Origin: CAWEWH01 sp963812775
GTDB lineage: Bacteria > Pseudomonadota > Alphaproteobacteria > Rhizobiales > Beijerinckiaceae
Assembly (NCBI GenBank): GCA_963812775.1
Contig: CAWEWH010000009.1
Span: 372,001-436,000 of the forward strand
DNA: 64,000 bases
Direction of reading: 5' to 3'
Shown: one piece after another, positions 1-9,207 of the stretch
Layout of the letters: the number at the start of each line of letters is the position of its first letter
Numbering within the stretch: position 1 is the stretch's first letter
Program-made: the position numbers and the translations under genes
Notes under the pieces: generated by a model
What the model was told of the DNA's origin: nothing
The model's database searches: none
What the model saw: only the letters and a program-made list of their open reading frames with translations

Positions 1-189
1 ATAGGCGAAGACGCCGCAGCCGGTGCGCTCGGCGAGGCGCTGCGGGAACTCGCCCCAGGTGCTGACCGAGCCGAGCCCCTCGTGCAGCATGACGATGGTC
101 GGGGCCGCGTCGGGCGGCGGGCCGATGAAGCGCACCTCGAGCATGGTGCCGGCGACCGAGAGCGTGTGGTCGGCGACCGGCACGCTCAT
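1..189 (-). CDS. alpha/beta hydrolase, N-terminal part (runs off window)
   Basis: The first 63 codons of a minus-strand gene are present, starting at ATG 187-189 and running out of the window. The visible product contains IVMLHEGLGSVSTWGEFP, the strand-HEG-oxyanion segment typical of alpha/beta hydrolases; the nucleophile elbow is outside the window. Its start overlaps the last codons of the upstream benzoate-CoA ligase, so the two are almost certainly translationally coupled. A hydrolase beside this ligase is usual in aromatic acid degradation clusters, so a CoA-thioester or ring-cleavage-product hydrolase is a reasonable inference, but the substrate is not shown by the sequence. Confidence 0.7.
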   Translation of the reverse strand, partial: MSVPVADHTLSVAGTMLEVRFIGPPPDAAPTIVMLHEGLGSVSTWGEFPQRLAERTGCGVFAY

Positions 190-1796
190 GCCGAGGCCCG
201 CGCCTTGTCTTGCGGAGTGTCCTGCGCCTGATCCTGCGCCCGCGCCTTGCTGTCGTCGGGGCCGCGCAGCTTGAAGCGCTGGATCTTGCCGGTCGCGGTC
301 TTCGGCAGGTCGTCGACGATCTCGATCCAGCGCGGATATTTCCAGGGGCCGACGGTGCGCTTGACATGCTCCTTGAGGTCCTCGGCCAGCGCCGCACCCG
401 TCGCGCCGCTGCCGTCCTTCAGCACGACGAAGGCCTTCGGCTTCAAGAGCCCGTCATCGTCCTCGCGGCCGACGACAGCGGCTTCCAGCACGGCCGGATG
501 GGTGATCAGCGCCGACTCCACCTCGAAGGGCGACACCCAGATGCCGCACACCTTGAACATGTCGTCGGTGCGGCCGCAGTAGCGGTAGATGCCGTCCGGC
601 GTCGCGGATGTACTTGTCGCCGGTGCGGGTCCATTCGCCCTGGAAGGTGCGGCGCGATTTGGCGCGCTGGTTCCAGTAGCCCTCGGCGCTCGAGGGGCCG
701 CGCACCAGGAGCTCGCCGACCTCGCCGTCGGCCACGTCCTTGTCGTCCTCGTCGACGAGACGGACATCGTAGCCGGGCACCGGCACGCCGGAGGTGCCGT
801 AGCGCAGCGCGTCCGGCAGGTTGCGACATGAAGATGTGCAGCATCTCGGTCGAGCCGATGCCGTCGAGAATGTCGACGCCCATGCGCCGCTTCCATTCGA
901 GGCCGAGATGCTCCGGCAACGCCTCGCCGGCCGAGACGCAGAGCCGCAGCCGCGGCGAGCCGTTGCCGCGGCGTGCAGTTGGGGTCGGCCAGCAGCGCCG
1001 CGTAGAGCGTCGGCACGCCGAAGAACAAGGTCGGCTGGTGCGTCTTCAGGATGTCGAGGATCGACGGGCGGGCGTCGGCCGGTCCGGACAGCAGGAAGGC
1101 GCTGGCGCCGACCCACATGGGGAACGTCATGGCATTGCCGAGCCCGTAGGCGAAGAAGAGCTTGGCGGCCGAGTAGCAGACGTCGTCGGGCCTGATGCCG
1201 AGCACGCCCTCGCCGTAGAGCCGCGCCGTGGCCGCGAGGCTGGAATGCACGTGGCGGGCGCCCTTCGGCACGCCGGTCGAGCCGGACGAGTAGAGCCAGA
1301 ACGCGGTCTCGTCGGCATGCGTGGCGGCCGGCTTCGCGGCGGCCGGCGCCTGCGCCAGGAGATCCCGCAAGCTTGTGTGGGACGAAGCTGCTTCGCCGAC
1401 CACAATCGTGGCCTTGAGGTGCGTGAGCCCGGCGGCCGCCGCCTCGGCGACCGCCACAAGAGGGGCCGACACGAACAAGGCCTTGGCGCGCGAATCCTCC
1501 AGCATGTAGCGCACCTGATCGGCCGGCAGCAGCGTATTGATCGGCACCGGCACGATGCCCGCCCGCATGGCGCCCCAGAAGATCACCGGAAAGTCGATCG
1601 TGTCCTGCACCAGCATCAGGACGCGGTCCTCGGGGCCAAGGCCCAGCTTCATGAGCGCCGGGCCGACGCGTGACACCCGCTCGAGCAATGCCCCATAGGT
1701 GAGCGTCGCGGTGGGATCGGCGAACGCGAGCTTGCCGCCGCGTCCCTCCTGGACGTTGCGATCGACGAAGTCGGCGGCCGCGTTGTAGCTCGCCAT
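186..1796 (-). CDS. bclA: benzoate-CoA ligase, interrupted by three single-base insertions
   Basis: An acyl-adenylate-forming enzyme expected to convert benzoate, ATP and CoA to benzoyl-CoA in the cytoplasm. The N-terminal half is intact and has the AMP-binding P-loop YSSGSTGVPKG; the C-terminus has the hinge and catalytic lysine region LPKTATGKIQRFKLR. Between them the conserved protein hops through three frames: LRLCVSAGEALPEHLGLEWK, then the motif GIGSTEMLHIFMS, then YGTSGVPVPGYDVRLVDE, then back to GIYRYCGRTDDMFK. The joins near 965, 830 and 597 are each explained by one extra base and together restore the frame. No stop codon interrupts the reconstructed protein, so I favour sequence errors over decay. 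The ligase identity is strong; benzoate as substrate rather than another aryl acid is inferred from overall similarity. Confidence 0.8.
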   Translation of the reverse strand: MASYNAAADFVDRNVQEGRGGKLAFADPTATLTYGALLERVSRVGPALMKLGLGPEDRVLMLVQDTIDFPVIFWGAMRAGIVPVPINTLLPADQVRYMLEDSRAKALFVSAPLVAVAEAAAAGLTHLKATIVVGEAASSHTSLRDLLAQAPAAAKPAATHADETAFWLYSSGSTGVPKGARHVHSSLAATARLYGEGVLGIRPDDVCYSAAKLFFAYGLGNAMTFPMWVGASAFLLSGPADARPSILDILKTHQPTLFFGVPTLYAALLADPNCTPRQRLAAAAALRLGRRGVAGASRPRMEAAHGRRHSRRHRLDRDAAHLHVATCRTRCATAPPACRCPATMSVSSTRTTRTWPTARSASSWCAAPRAPRATGTSAPNRAAPSRANGPAPATSTSATPDGIYRYCGRTDDMFKVCGIWVSPFEVESALITHPAVLEAAVVGREDDDGLLKPKAFVVLKDGSGATGAALAEDLKEHVKRTVGPWKYPRWIEIVDDLPKTATGKIQRFKLRGPDDSKARAQDQAQDTPQDKARASA

Positions 1797-1993
1797 CAGT
1801 GCACCATCGTTCCCTCGCCTGGTGTGCCTTGCCCGACACTATAGTGCCCCCCGAACGCGGCCAATCCAGGGCTTTGAACCAAACGGCCGGGCGCTCGCGG
1901 CCCCGCCAGAACATCGGCCCCTAGCAGCCGTTGCCGCATCGCACTACCCTCGCCTGGGGCGTGTGACGGGATTTGCCGGTGGCGCCCTCAATT

Positions 1994-2041
1994 GCGCATG
2001 ATCTTTTCCGAAGGCCGCGCAGACTTTTCGGCATCATGCGC
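1994..2041. repeat. 48-bp palindromic intergenic repeat, copy 1
   Basis: The ends gcgcatgat and atcatgcgc are inverted complements, with internal arms ttttccgaa and cttttcgg. A second copy of the same length lies at 36998-37045 with only a few substitutions. Here it sits about 14 bp ahead of the histidine kinase start, so it is in that gene's leader. Repeats of this style are abundant between genes in Bradyrhizobiaceae; the role is unknown. Confidence 0.75.
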
Positions 2042-2055
2042 CGGGAGATGAACCC

Positions 2056-4094
2056 GTGTCGGACCTGAGGCCAGGCATCAGACGGGACGTTGAGGCCGAT
2101 GGCTCGCCCGCCTTCCCGCTCGGCCCGCCTTTTCCGCTGAAGCTGCGACCGGCCTGGCTGTTCCTGATCTGCCTCGCCACGGTCGCGGCCGCGCTCGCCA
2201 TCGACCTGACATTCCCGGCCGACCACGCGGTCGGCGTCCTCTACGTGGTGGCCATGCTGCTGGCATCATGGCTGCCGTGGCGAAGGGTGACGCTTGCCCT
2301 GGCGCTCACGGCCACCGCCTTCCTGGTGCTCGGCTATCTTGCGTCGCCCGCAAGCCAGGGGCTCGCGTTAACCCCCGCCATAACCACCCCCGCCATGCTC
2401 AACCGCGCTTTCTTCGTGCTGCTGTTGTGGCTTGCGGCCGCGCTCGCCGTGTCGCATCAGGCGTCGCGCCTGGCGCTCGGCCGCATCCAGGACGACCTCA
2501 GCGCCAAGGAAGCACGTCTGCGCTCCATCCTCGACACGGCCCCGGAGGCCATCGTCACCATCGACGAGCGCGGCACCATCGAGTCGTTCAGCCGCTCGGC
2601 CGAGCGCGCTGTTCGGCTACACGGCGGAGGAATCGTCGGCCGCAACGTGCAGCACGCTCATGCCGCCGCCCTACAACGACGAGCACACCGACTATCTCGA
2701 GCGCTATCGCCGCACCGGCGAGCGGCGGGTCATCGGCATCGGCCGCATGGTCGAGGGCCAGCGCAAGGACGGCTCGACCTTCCCGGCTGGAGCTCGCCGT
2801 CGGCGAGGCGCTGGTCGACGGTCGCCGCGTCTTCACCGGCTTCCTGCGCGACCTGACCTTGCGTCAACGCATCGAGCAGGAGCTGCGCCAGTCGCAGAAG
2901 ATGGAGGCGATCGGCCAGCTCACCGGCGGCATCGCGCACGACTTCAACAATCTGCTGACCGTGATTCTCGCCGACATCGAAATGCTGCAGGACCGGGTGG
3001 TCGACCCGCAGCACCTGGAAATCCTCAACGAGGCCCGCGAGACCGCCGAGCATGGCGCCGAGCTGACCGAACGTCTGCTCGCCTTCGCGCGCCGCCAGGC
3101 GCTCAACCCGAAGCTCGTCGACGTGGGCGATCTCGTGGCGCAATTCACCGGCCTGCTGCGCCGGGCGCTCGGCGAGACCATCGAGATCGGACCGTCTCGG
3201 CCATGGGCCGCCTCTCGACCTACGTCGACCCGTCGCAATTGCAGAACGCCATCCTCAACCTGGCGCTCAACGCCCGCGACGCCATGCCGGATGGCGGCGA
3301 TCTCGCCATCGACGTCTCCGAGGCGGAGCTCGACGACGACTATGCCAACACGCGGCCCGACGTGCAGCCCGGCCGCTACGTGCTCGTCTCGGTGACCGAC
3401 ACCGGCGCCGGCATGTCGCGGGAGGTGCGCGAGCGCGCCTTCGAGCCGTTCTTCACGACCAAGCCGGTCGGCGCCGGCACCGGCCTCGGGCTCTCCATGG
3501 TCTACGGCTTCGCCAAGCAGTCAGGCGGCCATGCCGACATCTATAGCGAGCGGGAATTTCGGCACCACGGTGCGCCTCTATCTGCCGCTGTCGCGCGACG
3601 CGGACGAGGCCGACCGGGGCGTCGAGCACCGGCTCGGCATGCCGCTCACCGCACGGGGCGAGCTCGTGCTGGTGGTCGAGGACGATCCGCGCGTGCGCCG
3701 CGTCACGGTGGCCCGGCTCGAGCAGCTCGGCTACCGCATCCTTGAGGCCGAGAACGGCCCGCAGGCCGTCAACGTCCTGGCGCGGCACCCGGACGTCGAT
3801 CTGCTGTTCACCGACATCATCATGCCGGGCGGCATGACCGGCGCCGACCTCGCCCGCGAGGTGCGCGTCACCAATCCGGGCTTGAGGGTGCTGTTCACGT
3901 CCGGCTATGCCGAGCCGGAAGTCCTGAAGCAGGGCCGCGTCCAAGAGAGCGAATGGATCAAGAAGCCCTACACGGCCGCGAACCTGGCGCGCAAGCTGCG
4001 CGATGTTCTCGACCGAAAGGTCAAGCAGCGACTCTCGACTTGCGGGACGTCCTTGATTCAAAGCATCACCGCGCCTGCCTGCGGCGGCGCTTGA
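2056..4094 (+). CDS. membrane PAS hybrid histidine kinase with C-terminal receiver, multiply frameshifted
   Basis: A sensor kinase expected in the inner membrane. Reading order after joining frames: three to four hydrophobic helices (from FLICLATVAAALAIDL), a linker, a PAS domain (APEAIVTIDERGTIESF ... LFGYTAEE ... MPPPYNDEHTDYLERY), HisKA with the phospho-acceptor motif GIAHDFNNLLT, an HATPase_c domain (NAILNLALNARDAMP, DTGAGM, GTGLGLSMVYGF), and a receiver domain (VVEDDPRVRR, the Asp motif LLFTDIIMPGG, IKKPY). Start is GTG 2056. The frame changes near 2610, 2632, 2655, 2788, 3195 and 3555, each by one base, and the product is otherwise well conserved with no internal stops. Either the region is poorly sequenced or the gene is very recently inactivated. 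The ligand is unknown, and the convergent response regulator downstream need not be its partner because the protein has its own receiver. Confidence 0.75.
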
Positions 4095-4167
4095 TTCTCC
4101 CCTTCAAATGAGGTGAGCAACGCAACGTTGCGGGGAACGGGCCGCGCCTGACGCGATCGTCTGAGCC

Positions 4168-4893
4168 TCAGTGCTCGATCTTGGCGGTGAACACGTAGCC
4201 GACGCCGCGCACCGACTGGATCAGCTTCGGGTTCTTGGCATCGCCCTCGATCTTCTTGCGCAGCCGCGCCACCTGCGCGTCGATGCTGCGGTCATAGGCG
4301 TCCCACTCGCGCCCGCGCGTCAGATCCATGATCTGGTCGCGGTCGAGCACGCGCCCGGCATGGCGCACGAAGACCGTCATGAGATTGAACTCGCCGGTGG
4401 TCAGCGGCACGTCCTTGCCGTCCGGCGCGTTGAGCTTGCGGCGGCTGAAATCGAGCCTCCAGCCGTCGAAGCGCACCGCCGGCTCGTCGCTCGGCTCGGC
4501 CCCCTCGGCCCGCGCCGCGGGCTTCAGCCGCCGCAACACGCTCTTGGTCCTGGCCAGCACCTCGCGCAGGTGGAAGGGCTTGGCGATGTAGTCGTCGGCC
4601 CCGACCTCGATGCCGACGACCCGGTCGACCACGTCGCCGCGCCCGGTCAGCATGATGATGCCCACGTCGGAGGCGGCGCGCAGCTCTCGCGCCAGGATCA
4701 GGCCGTCCTCCCCCGGCAGCACCACGTCGAGGAACACCACGTCGGCCGGATCGGCCGCCATGCGCTCGCGCATGGCGGCGCCGTCATGGGCGAGGCTGAC
4801 GCGGAAGCCCTCGCCCTCGAAATAGCGCGCCAGCATGGCGCGGATACGCTCCTCGTCGTCGACAACGAGAATATGTGGAAGCTCGCCTGCCAC
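4168..4893 (-). CDS. OmpR/PhoB-family response regulator
   Basis: A 241-residue DNA-binding response regulator. Receiver domain at about residues 7-120: acidic pocket VVDDEE, phospho-acceptor D56 in VVFLDVVLPGEDG, conserved Thr in MLTGRG and K105 in YIAKPF. The winged-helix effector domain occupies about 140-235 (LTTGEFNLMTVFV, the RSIDAQVARLRKKIE recognition helix, and RGVGYVF). It is convergent with the hybrid kinase and divergent from the FixK-like gene. No cognate kinase sits beside it on the same strand. A direct GTTACA repeat lies in its 5' region and could be its own binding site. Confidence 0.9.
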   Translation of the reverse strand: MAGELPHILVVDDEERIRAMLARYFEGEGFRVSLAHDGAAMRERMAADPADVVFLDVVLPGEDGLILARELRAASDVGIIMLTGRGDVVDRVVGIEVGADDYIAKPFHLREVLARTKSVLRRLKPAARAEGAEPSDEPAVRFDGWRLDFSRRKLNAPDGKDVPLTTGEFNLMTVFVRHAGRVLDRDQIMDLTRGREWDAYDRSIDAQVARLRKKIEGDAKNPKLIQSVRGVGYVFTAKIEH

Positions 4894-4952
4894 GCGATCT
4901 TTCCCCGTCGAATCAAGTGGGTGCGCGAATGGATTAACTACATCTTGAGGTT

Positions 4953-4968
4953 GTTACAAACCGTTACA
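4953..4968. promoter_or_regulatory. direct GTTACA repeat in divergent promoter
   Basis: GTTACA occurs at 4953-4958 and again at 4963-4968, exactly one helical turn apart, in the 158-bp gap between the response regulator and the FixK-like gene. Tandem half-sites with 10-11 bp spacing are the usual target of OmpR-family dimers, so autoregulation or control of the FixK-like gene is plausible. This is an inference from spacing only. Confidence 0.35.
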
Positions 4969-5051
4969 CAATCGTACCCTATGTGACTAGACCAGCAGCA
5001 CGAGTGTGACACGGCGGCTGTCTTCTGTCCTCGCATCGAGGAGGACGCGCC

Positions 5052-5792
5052 ATGTACGCTCTGAACGCAGTCGGTCCGGCCAGCCGCCCACGGCCTGCCA
5101 TCGTCGCAGCCCTGCCTCAGGACAACTCCCTTGAGGGGCTGTTCGAAACGCAGACGACCGAGACCTTCTCGCCCGGCACCGCTGTGTTCTGGGAAGGCGA
5201 CCCCGCCGACGACGTTTTCCAGCTGACCCAGGGCATCCTGCGGCTCTATCGCATCCTTCCCGACGGCCGGCGGGCCATCATCGGCTTCATCTTCGCCGGC
5301 GAGATCATCGGCCTGTCGTTCAAGGCGAATTACCTGTTCACCGCTGAAGCCATCACCACCGCTTCGGTGCGGCGCCTGTCGCGCAGCCGCTTTCACGCCA
5401 TGGTGAGCGAATCCTCCGCGCTCAGGCCCCAGCTCGTCACCCGGCTCTGCGACGAGATGTGTGCCGCCCAAGACCAGATGCTGGTTTTCCTGCACCGCAC
5501 CGCCGATGCCCGCGTCGCCAGCTTCCTCTTGTCCGTGGCCCGCAAGACCGTGGGCGGGGCCGTGAAGGGCACCGAGATCGAGCTTGCCATGTCGCGCACC
5601 GACATCGCCGACTATCTTGGCCTGACCATCGAGACCGTCTGCCGCGCCATCGGCAAATTGAAGAGCGAGGGACTGATCGTCCTCAACGGCCCGCACAAGA
5701 TCGTCCTGCAGAAAGCCCGTGCGCTCCGCGTGCTGGCGGGCGAGGAAGAGGCCGAGGAGGCGCTGTCGGCGCCGCGGCTCGCCGCCGCCTGA
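5052..5792 (+). CDS. CRP/FNR-family regulator, FixK-like
   Basis: A 246-residue transcription factor. A cyclic-nucleotide-binding-type beta-barrel occupies about residues 30-145 (TFSPGTAVFWEGDPADDVF, GFIFAGEIIGLSF), followed by the dimer helix and an HTH_Crp domain at about 165-225 with recognition helix TIETVCRAIGKLK after SRTDIADYLGL. It lacks the N-terminal Cys cluster that ligates the Fe-S centre in FNR, which places it with FixK/NnrR-type proteins that respond indirectly to low oxygen or nitrogen oxides. In Hyphomicrobiales such proteins control microaerobic respiration. I found no convincing TTGAT-N4-ATCAA site in front of the operons of this window, so its targets are unknown. Confidence 0.85.
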   Translation: MYALNAVGPASRPRPAIVAALPQDNSLEGLFETQTTETFSPGTAVFWEGDPADDVFQLTQGILRLYRILPDGRRAIIGFIFAGEIIGLSFKANYLFTAEAITTASVRRLSRSRFHAMVSESSALRPQLVTRLCDEMCAAQDQMLVFLHRTADARVASFLLSVARKTVGGAVKGTEIELAMSRTDIADYLGLTIETVCRAIGKLKSEGLIVLNGPHKIVLQKARALRVLAGEEEAEEALSAPRLAAA

Positions 5793-6154
5793 ACGACGCG
5801 ACGAACAAGCTCACGCGGCCGCCGCGCCGCCATTCGCCGACCTAATTCTTCTCCCCCGCCAGCATCTTGCCGGCCGAGGCGGAAGCAAGACCTTGGCCCT
5901 CCAAGGCGCGCCAAGAACGAATGGCAAACCCCCGCAACCCCCGCTAATCCTTGCGTCCGATCCGGCTATCGGAAACCAACCCAAAATTGCCGGATTGGCG
6001 TGCGCTGCCGCACAGACCCGCATGTGGGCAGGCCCTACGAGGCGATGGACGAGGGCCTGCCGACAAGGCACTGTTGCGTGAGCAACGCGCGCGCAACGAA
6101 CCCATCGTCGGCGTCCGCGCGAACATATCGGCCATGCGCACCAGGGGAAAACAC
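5793..6154. other. 362-bp intergenic region
   Basis: Between the FixK-like gene and the next plus-strand gene. I see no RNA gene, repeat or convincing terminator. A ribosome-binding site (ccaggggaaa) lies at its right end just before ATG 6155. Confidence 0.4.
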
Positions 6155-6850
6155 ATGACTGCGCCTTTGACGAAATGGGGTGCCCTTTCGGGCAAGTTTG
6201 CCGCCATCGCGCTCACGCTGGTGCTGATGGGGTCGCAGAGCCACGCCCAGGGCACGGCAGCGACCTTCCGCAGCCTGGCGGGAAGCTGGAGCGGCGAGGG
6301 CACCATCCGCATGTCAAGCGGCTCGACGGAGCGCATCCGCTGCCGCGCCACCTACACGGTGGGGGCCGGCGACCCCGGCGGGGTCAGCCAGCAGACCATG
6401 CTGCAGGAGCTGCTCTGCGCCAGTGACAGCTTCAAGTTTCAGATCAAGACCCGCGTGTCGCGCACCGACAAGCGGCTCACCGGCAACTGGATCGAGCTGA
6501 GCCGGAACGTTTCGGGCAACCTCGTCGGCCGCATCACCAATGGCCGCGTCGACGCGACCGTCGACGGCGGCGTGTTCAGCGCCGCGATTTCCATCACCCC
6601 GAACGGCCGTCGCCAAGCGGTCACCATCCGTCCGTCGAGCGTCGACGTGGCGGAGGTGACAATCGCGCCTCACCAAATCGGGCGGTTAACCTTCCGCCCT
6701 GCCCGAAGCCGGCCGGCTGGCGCCGAGCCGGCCAGCGAGCTGGCGCAGAAACATGATGGTGGGCCGCAGGATCAAGAGGTCCGCCACCAGCGCGGCCAGC
6801 ATCGAGAAGGCACTGAGCCAGCCGAACAGCCTGAGCGACGGCAGGTCTGA
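6155..6850 (+). CDS. secreted protein of unknown function
   Basis: The product starts MTAPLTKWGALSGKFAAIAL and has a Sec signal peptide cleaved near SQSHAQG. ATG 6155 is chosen because of the preceding AGGGGA and the signal peptide; the open frame itself extends further upstream. The mature part, about 150 residues, is beta-rich with two cysteines and the opening SLAGSWSGEGTIRM, reminiscent of small periplasmic lipocalin-like proteins, but I do not recognise the family. The last 55 codons lie antisense to the 3' end of the convergent MMPL gene and read as low-complexity charged sequence. The true stop was probably near 6670 and has been bypassed by an indel or mutation. Confidence 0.6.
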   Translation: MTAPLTKWGALSGKFAAIALTLVLMGSQSHAQGTAATFRSLAGSWSGEGTIRMSSGSTERIRCRATYTVGAGDPGGVSQQTMLQELLCASDSFKFQIKTRVSRTDKRLTGNWIELSRNVSGNLVGRITNGRVDATVDGGVFSAAISITPNGRRQAVTIRPSSVDVAEVTIAPHQIGRLTFRPARSRPAGAEPASELAQKHDGGPQDQEVRHQRGQHREGTEPAEQPERRQV

Positions 6851-9073
6851 GAACGCCGTCACGGCAAGCCCGCAGGCCAGCACGATCGAGGTGAGGATCA
6901 AGGCCGGCCCGACCAGCACGGTGGCGCGTTCGACCGCCACGGCCACCTCGTGATATTTGCTTTCCTCGAGCCGCAGCCGGTTGAGGAAGTGGATCGTGGC
7001 GCTGAGCCCGAGGCCGAACGAGACGATCAGCGCCACCACGCTGGCGAATTGCAGCCCCTCCCCCATGAGCCACAGCACCGTGCCGGAAACGACCACCGGA
7101 AAGATGGCCGGCATGATGCTGGCGAACATCACGACGACCGACCGGAAGGCGAGGCCGATGAAGGCGGCGACGAACAAGACCTCGATGGTCAGCGACAGAT
7201 TGAGCTTGCCGATCATGCCGGCGCTGTTGCGCGCCGCGATAGCCGCAAGCCCGGTGACGGAAATCTGATAGGTCGGATTTTTCTTGCGCACCGCCTCGAG
7301 GTTCTTGTTGATCTCGTTGACGACGGGCAGGAGCTGGCTCGCGTCGACGTCGGGGATGCGGCCGGTGACCACCACCGCGTCCTTCTCGGGGGAGATGAAG
7401 CGGCCCGTCAGGTGTCCGGGCAACAGGTTGACGTATTCAATGAGCGTCTCCACGTCGCGCTTGCCGGCCTTCTCGGCGAGCCAGCGGCGCAGCGTGTCGA
7501 GCGACCACACGTTGCCGACCCCGGCCTGTTTCTCGATGACGGCGTGAACGTCGGCGATGACGCCGAGCGTTTCGGGCGCATAGAGTGACGCGCCCTTGGG
7601 GAACTCGATGAGCACGTCGATGGGATTGGCGCCGGTGAGCTTGGCGTCGAGGCGGCCGCTCGCCTCAACGGCCTGCTGCTTGTCCGGCACCTGATCGGCG
7701 AGCCGGTAGCGCGGCTCCAGATTGATGTAGACGAGCGCCAGGAAGCCGACGACGAGCACGGCGACAAGGCTGTAGAGGCCTGGCCGGCTCACCATCCTGA
7801 CGGCGATCCAGCTGCAGAAGCGGCGCAGCACCAGCACGCCCGTGTCGCCGACCTTCACGCGCTGCGCGAAGGCCGCCTCCTTGCGCACCAAGAGCACGCC
7901 GAGAACCGGCACGAGGCTGAGCACGGCAAACAGCGCCACGACGGTGGCGATCAGGCCGGCCTCGCCGAAGGTGCGGATGAGGTCGGAGCTGGAGAATTGC
8001 AGGGCCACGAACGACAGCCCGGCCGTGGCGTGGGTGAGCACGCAGGCCGGGCCGACAATGAGGATGGCGTTGCGGAAGGCTTCGAAGCGCGATTCGCCGG
8101 AAATCATGCGATCGCGCGCCGCGAAGGTGAGCTGCATGGAGTTGGAGAAGCTGATCACCATGATCAGCGGCGTCATCACGTTGAGGAACATGTTGAGCCG
8201 GTAGTCCAGCCAGCCGAGGAGACCGAGCGACAGCAGGATGGCGAGCAGCGGCGGCGCCGCCGCCACGATCATGAACGAGACGCGGCGGAAGAACAGAATG
8301 GCGATAAGGCAGCCGGCGATGAAGCCGATCGAATTGTAGACGAGCCGGTCGCGCTCGACCGCCGTGCGGATCTCGAGCTGCATGACCGGGACGCCCGACA
8401 GCTGGCCGACGAGGCCGAGCCCGGCGATGTTCTCGTTGAGCGTCTCGCGGATCTTGTGCACCACGTCGGCTAGGCCGCGGCTCTCCACCACCTTGGGGTC
8501 GAGCGGCAGCACGATGAGCGCAAGCTCCCCGTCTTCCGAAAGCAGCTTGCCACGGATGATCTCGTTCGAGGTGATGCGCTTGACCAATTCGTCGTAGGCC
8601 GCGCCGGTCGGCAGCTCGGCTGGGAACAGCGGCGGCGGCAGGCTGTTGCCTTCCGGCGGCTGACGGGCCGAGAACAGCGAGATGATGCCGCGCGTGCCAT
8701 CGACGAGCTGCAGGTCCGTCACCAGATCCCTGAGCTTCTCCAGCGACTCGCGCGCCAGGAGCTTCTTGCCCTCGACGACGACGAGCACGTCGAATTCGCT
8801 CGACGGGAAGCGCTGCGTCAGGGCCTCGTATTGCTTGAACTCGGCGGTGTCGGACCGGAACAATTGGCTGAGGAAGTCGTCCACCTTGATGCGCGTCAAG
8901 CCGATGCCGGCAAGGACGGCAAGCACGATGACGATGGCCAGGGTGACGACGGGAAAACGCAGCGGCAGGAGGCCCAGCCTCTCGATGCCAAAGGCAATGC
9001 CGACCTGACCGGTGGGAGGCGCTGTGCCCGTGAATTCGCCGCTCTTCAAGCTGTCGGACTTGTCTGCCGGCAC
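6686..9073 (-). CDS. RND/MMPL-family transporter
   Basis: A large inner-membrane exporter with the RND duplication: TM1 near the N-terminus (VVTLAIVIVLAVLAGIGL), a periplasmic loop of about 200 residues, five hydrophobic helices starting SIGFIAGCLIAILFF, then a second half with the same plan (TM7 at LYSLVAVLVVGFLALVYI, last helices near TIEVLFVAAFIGLAF). I place the start at GTG 9071-9073, preceded by an excellent GGAGGGG. The frame is open 114 bases further upstream, but with no ribosome-binding site and basic, low-quality sequence. That gives 795 residues. It is divergent from hpnN across 134 bp and belongs to the same superfamily, so a lipid-type substrate is a reasonable guess. Confidence 0.85.
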   Translation of the reverse strand: MPADKSDSLKSGEFTGTAPPTGQVGIAFGIERLGLLPLRFPVVTLAIVIVLAVLAGIGLTRIKVDDFLSQLFRSDTAEFKQYEALTQRFPSSEFDVLVVVEGKKLLARESLEKLRDLVTDLQLVDGTRGIISLFSARQPPEGNSLPPPLFPAELPTGAAYDELVKRITSNEIIRGKLLSEDGELALIVLPLDPKVVESRGLADVVHKIRETLNENIAGLGLVGQLSGVPVMQLEIRTAVERDRLVYNSIGFIAGCLIAILFFRRVSFMIVAAAPPLLAILLSLGLLGWLDYRLNMFLNVMTPLIMVISFSNSMQLTFAARDRMISGESRFEAFRNAILIVGPACVLTHATAGLSFVALQFSSSDLIRTFGEAGLIATVVALFAVLSLVPVLGVLLVRKEAAFAQRVKVGDTGVLVLRRFCSWIAVRMVSRPGLYSLVAVLVVGFLALVYINLEPRYRLADQVPDKQQAVEASGRLDAKLTGANPIDVLIEFPKGASLYAPETLGVIADVHAVIEKQAGVGNVWSLDTLRRWLAEKAGKRDVETLIEYVNLLPGHLTGRFISPEKDAVVVTGRIPDVDASQLLPVVNEINKNLEAVRKKNPTYQISVTGLAAIAARNSAGMIGKLNLSLTIEVLFVAAFIGLAFRSVVVMFASIMPAIFPVVVSGTVLWLMGEGLQFASVVALIVSFGLGLSATIHFLNRLRLEESKYHEVAVAVERATVLVGPALILTSIVLACGLAVTAFSDLPSLRLFGWLSAFSMLAALVADLLILRPTIMFLRQLAGRLGASRPASGRAEG

Positions 9074-9207
9074 GAATCCCCTCCGAGGCGCCCCCGAATG
9101 CCATATCAGCCGTTCAAGACGAAGAGTCAAAAGCGGCGGCCGAGGGGCACAATTTTGCCGTGGAGTTGGGCCTCCACATGCCGTCATTGTCGGATAGATA
9201 GGGATCC

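Noticed and set aside
186..1796. Programmed frameshifting in the benzoate-CoA ligase
   Set aside because: Three unrelated sites without slippery heptamers, and a neighbouring gene with similar indels, point to sequence error.
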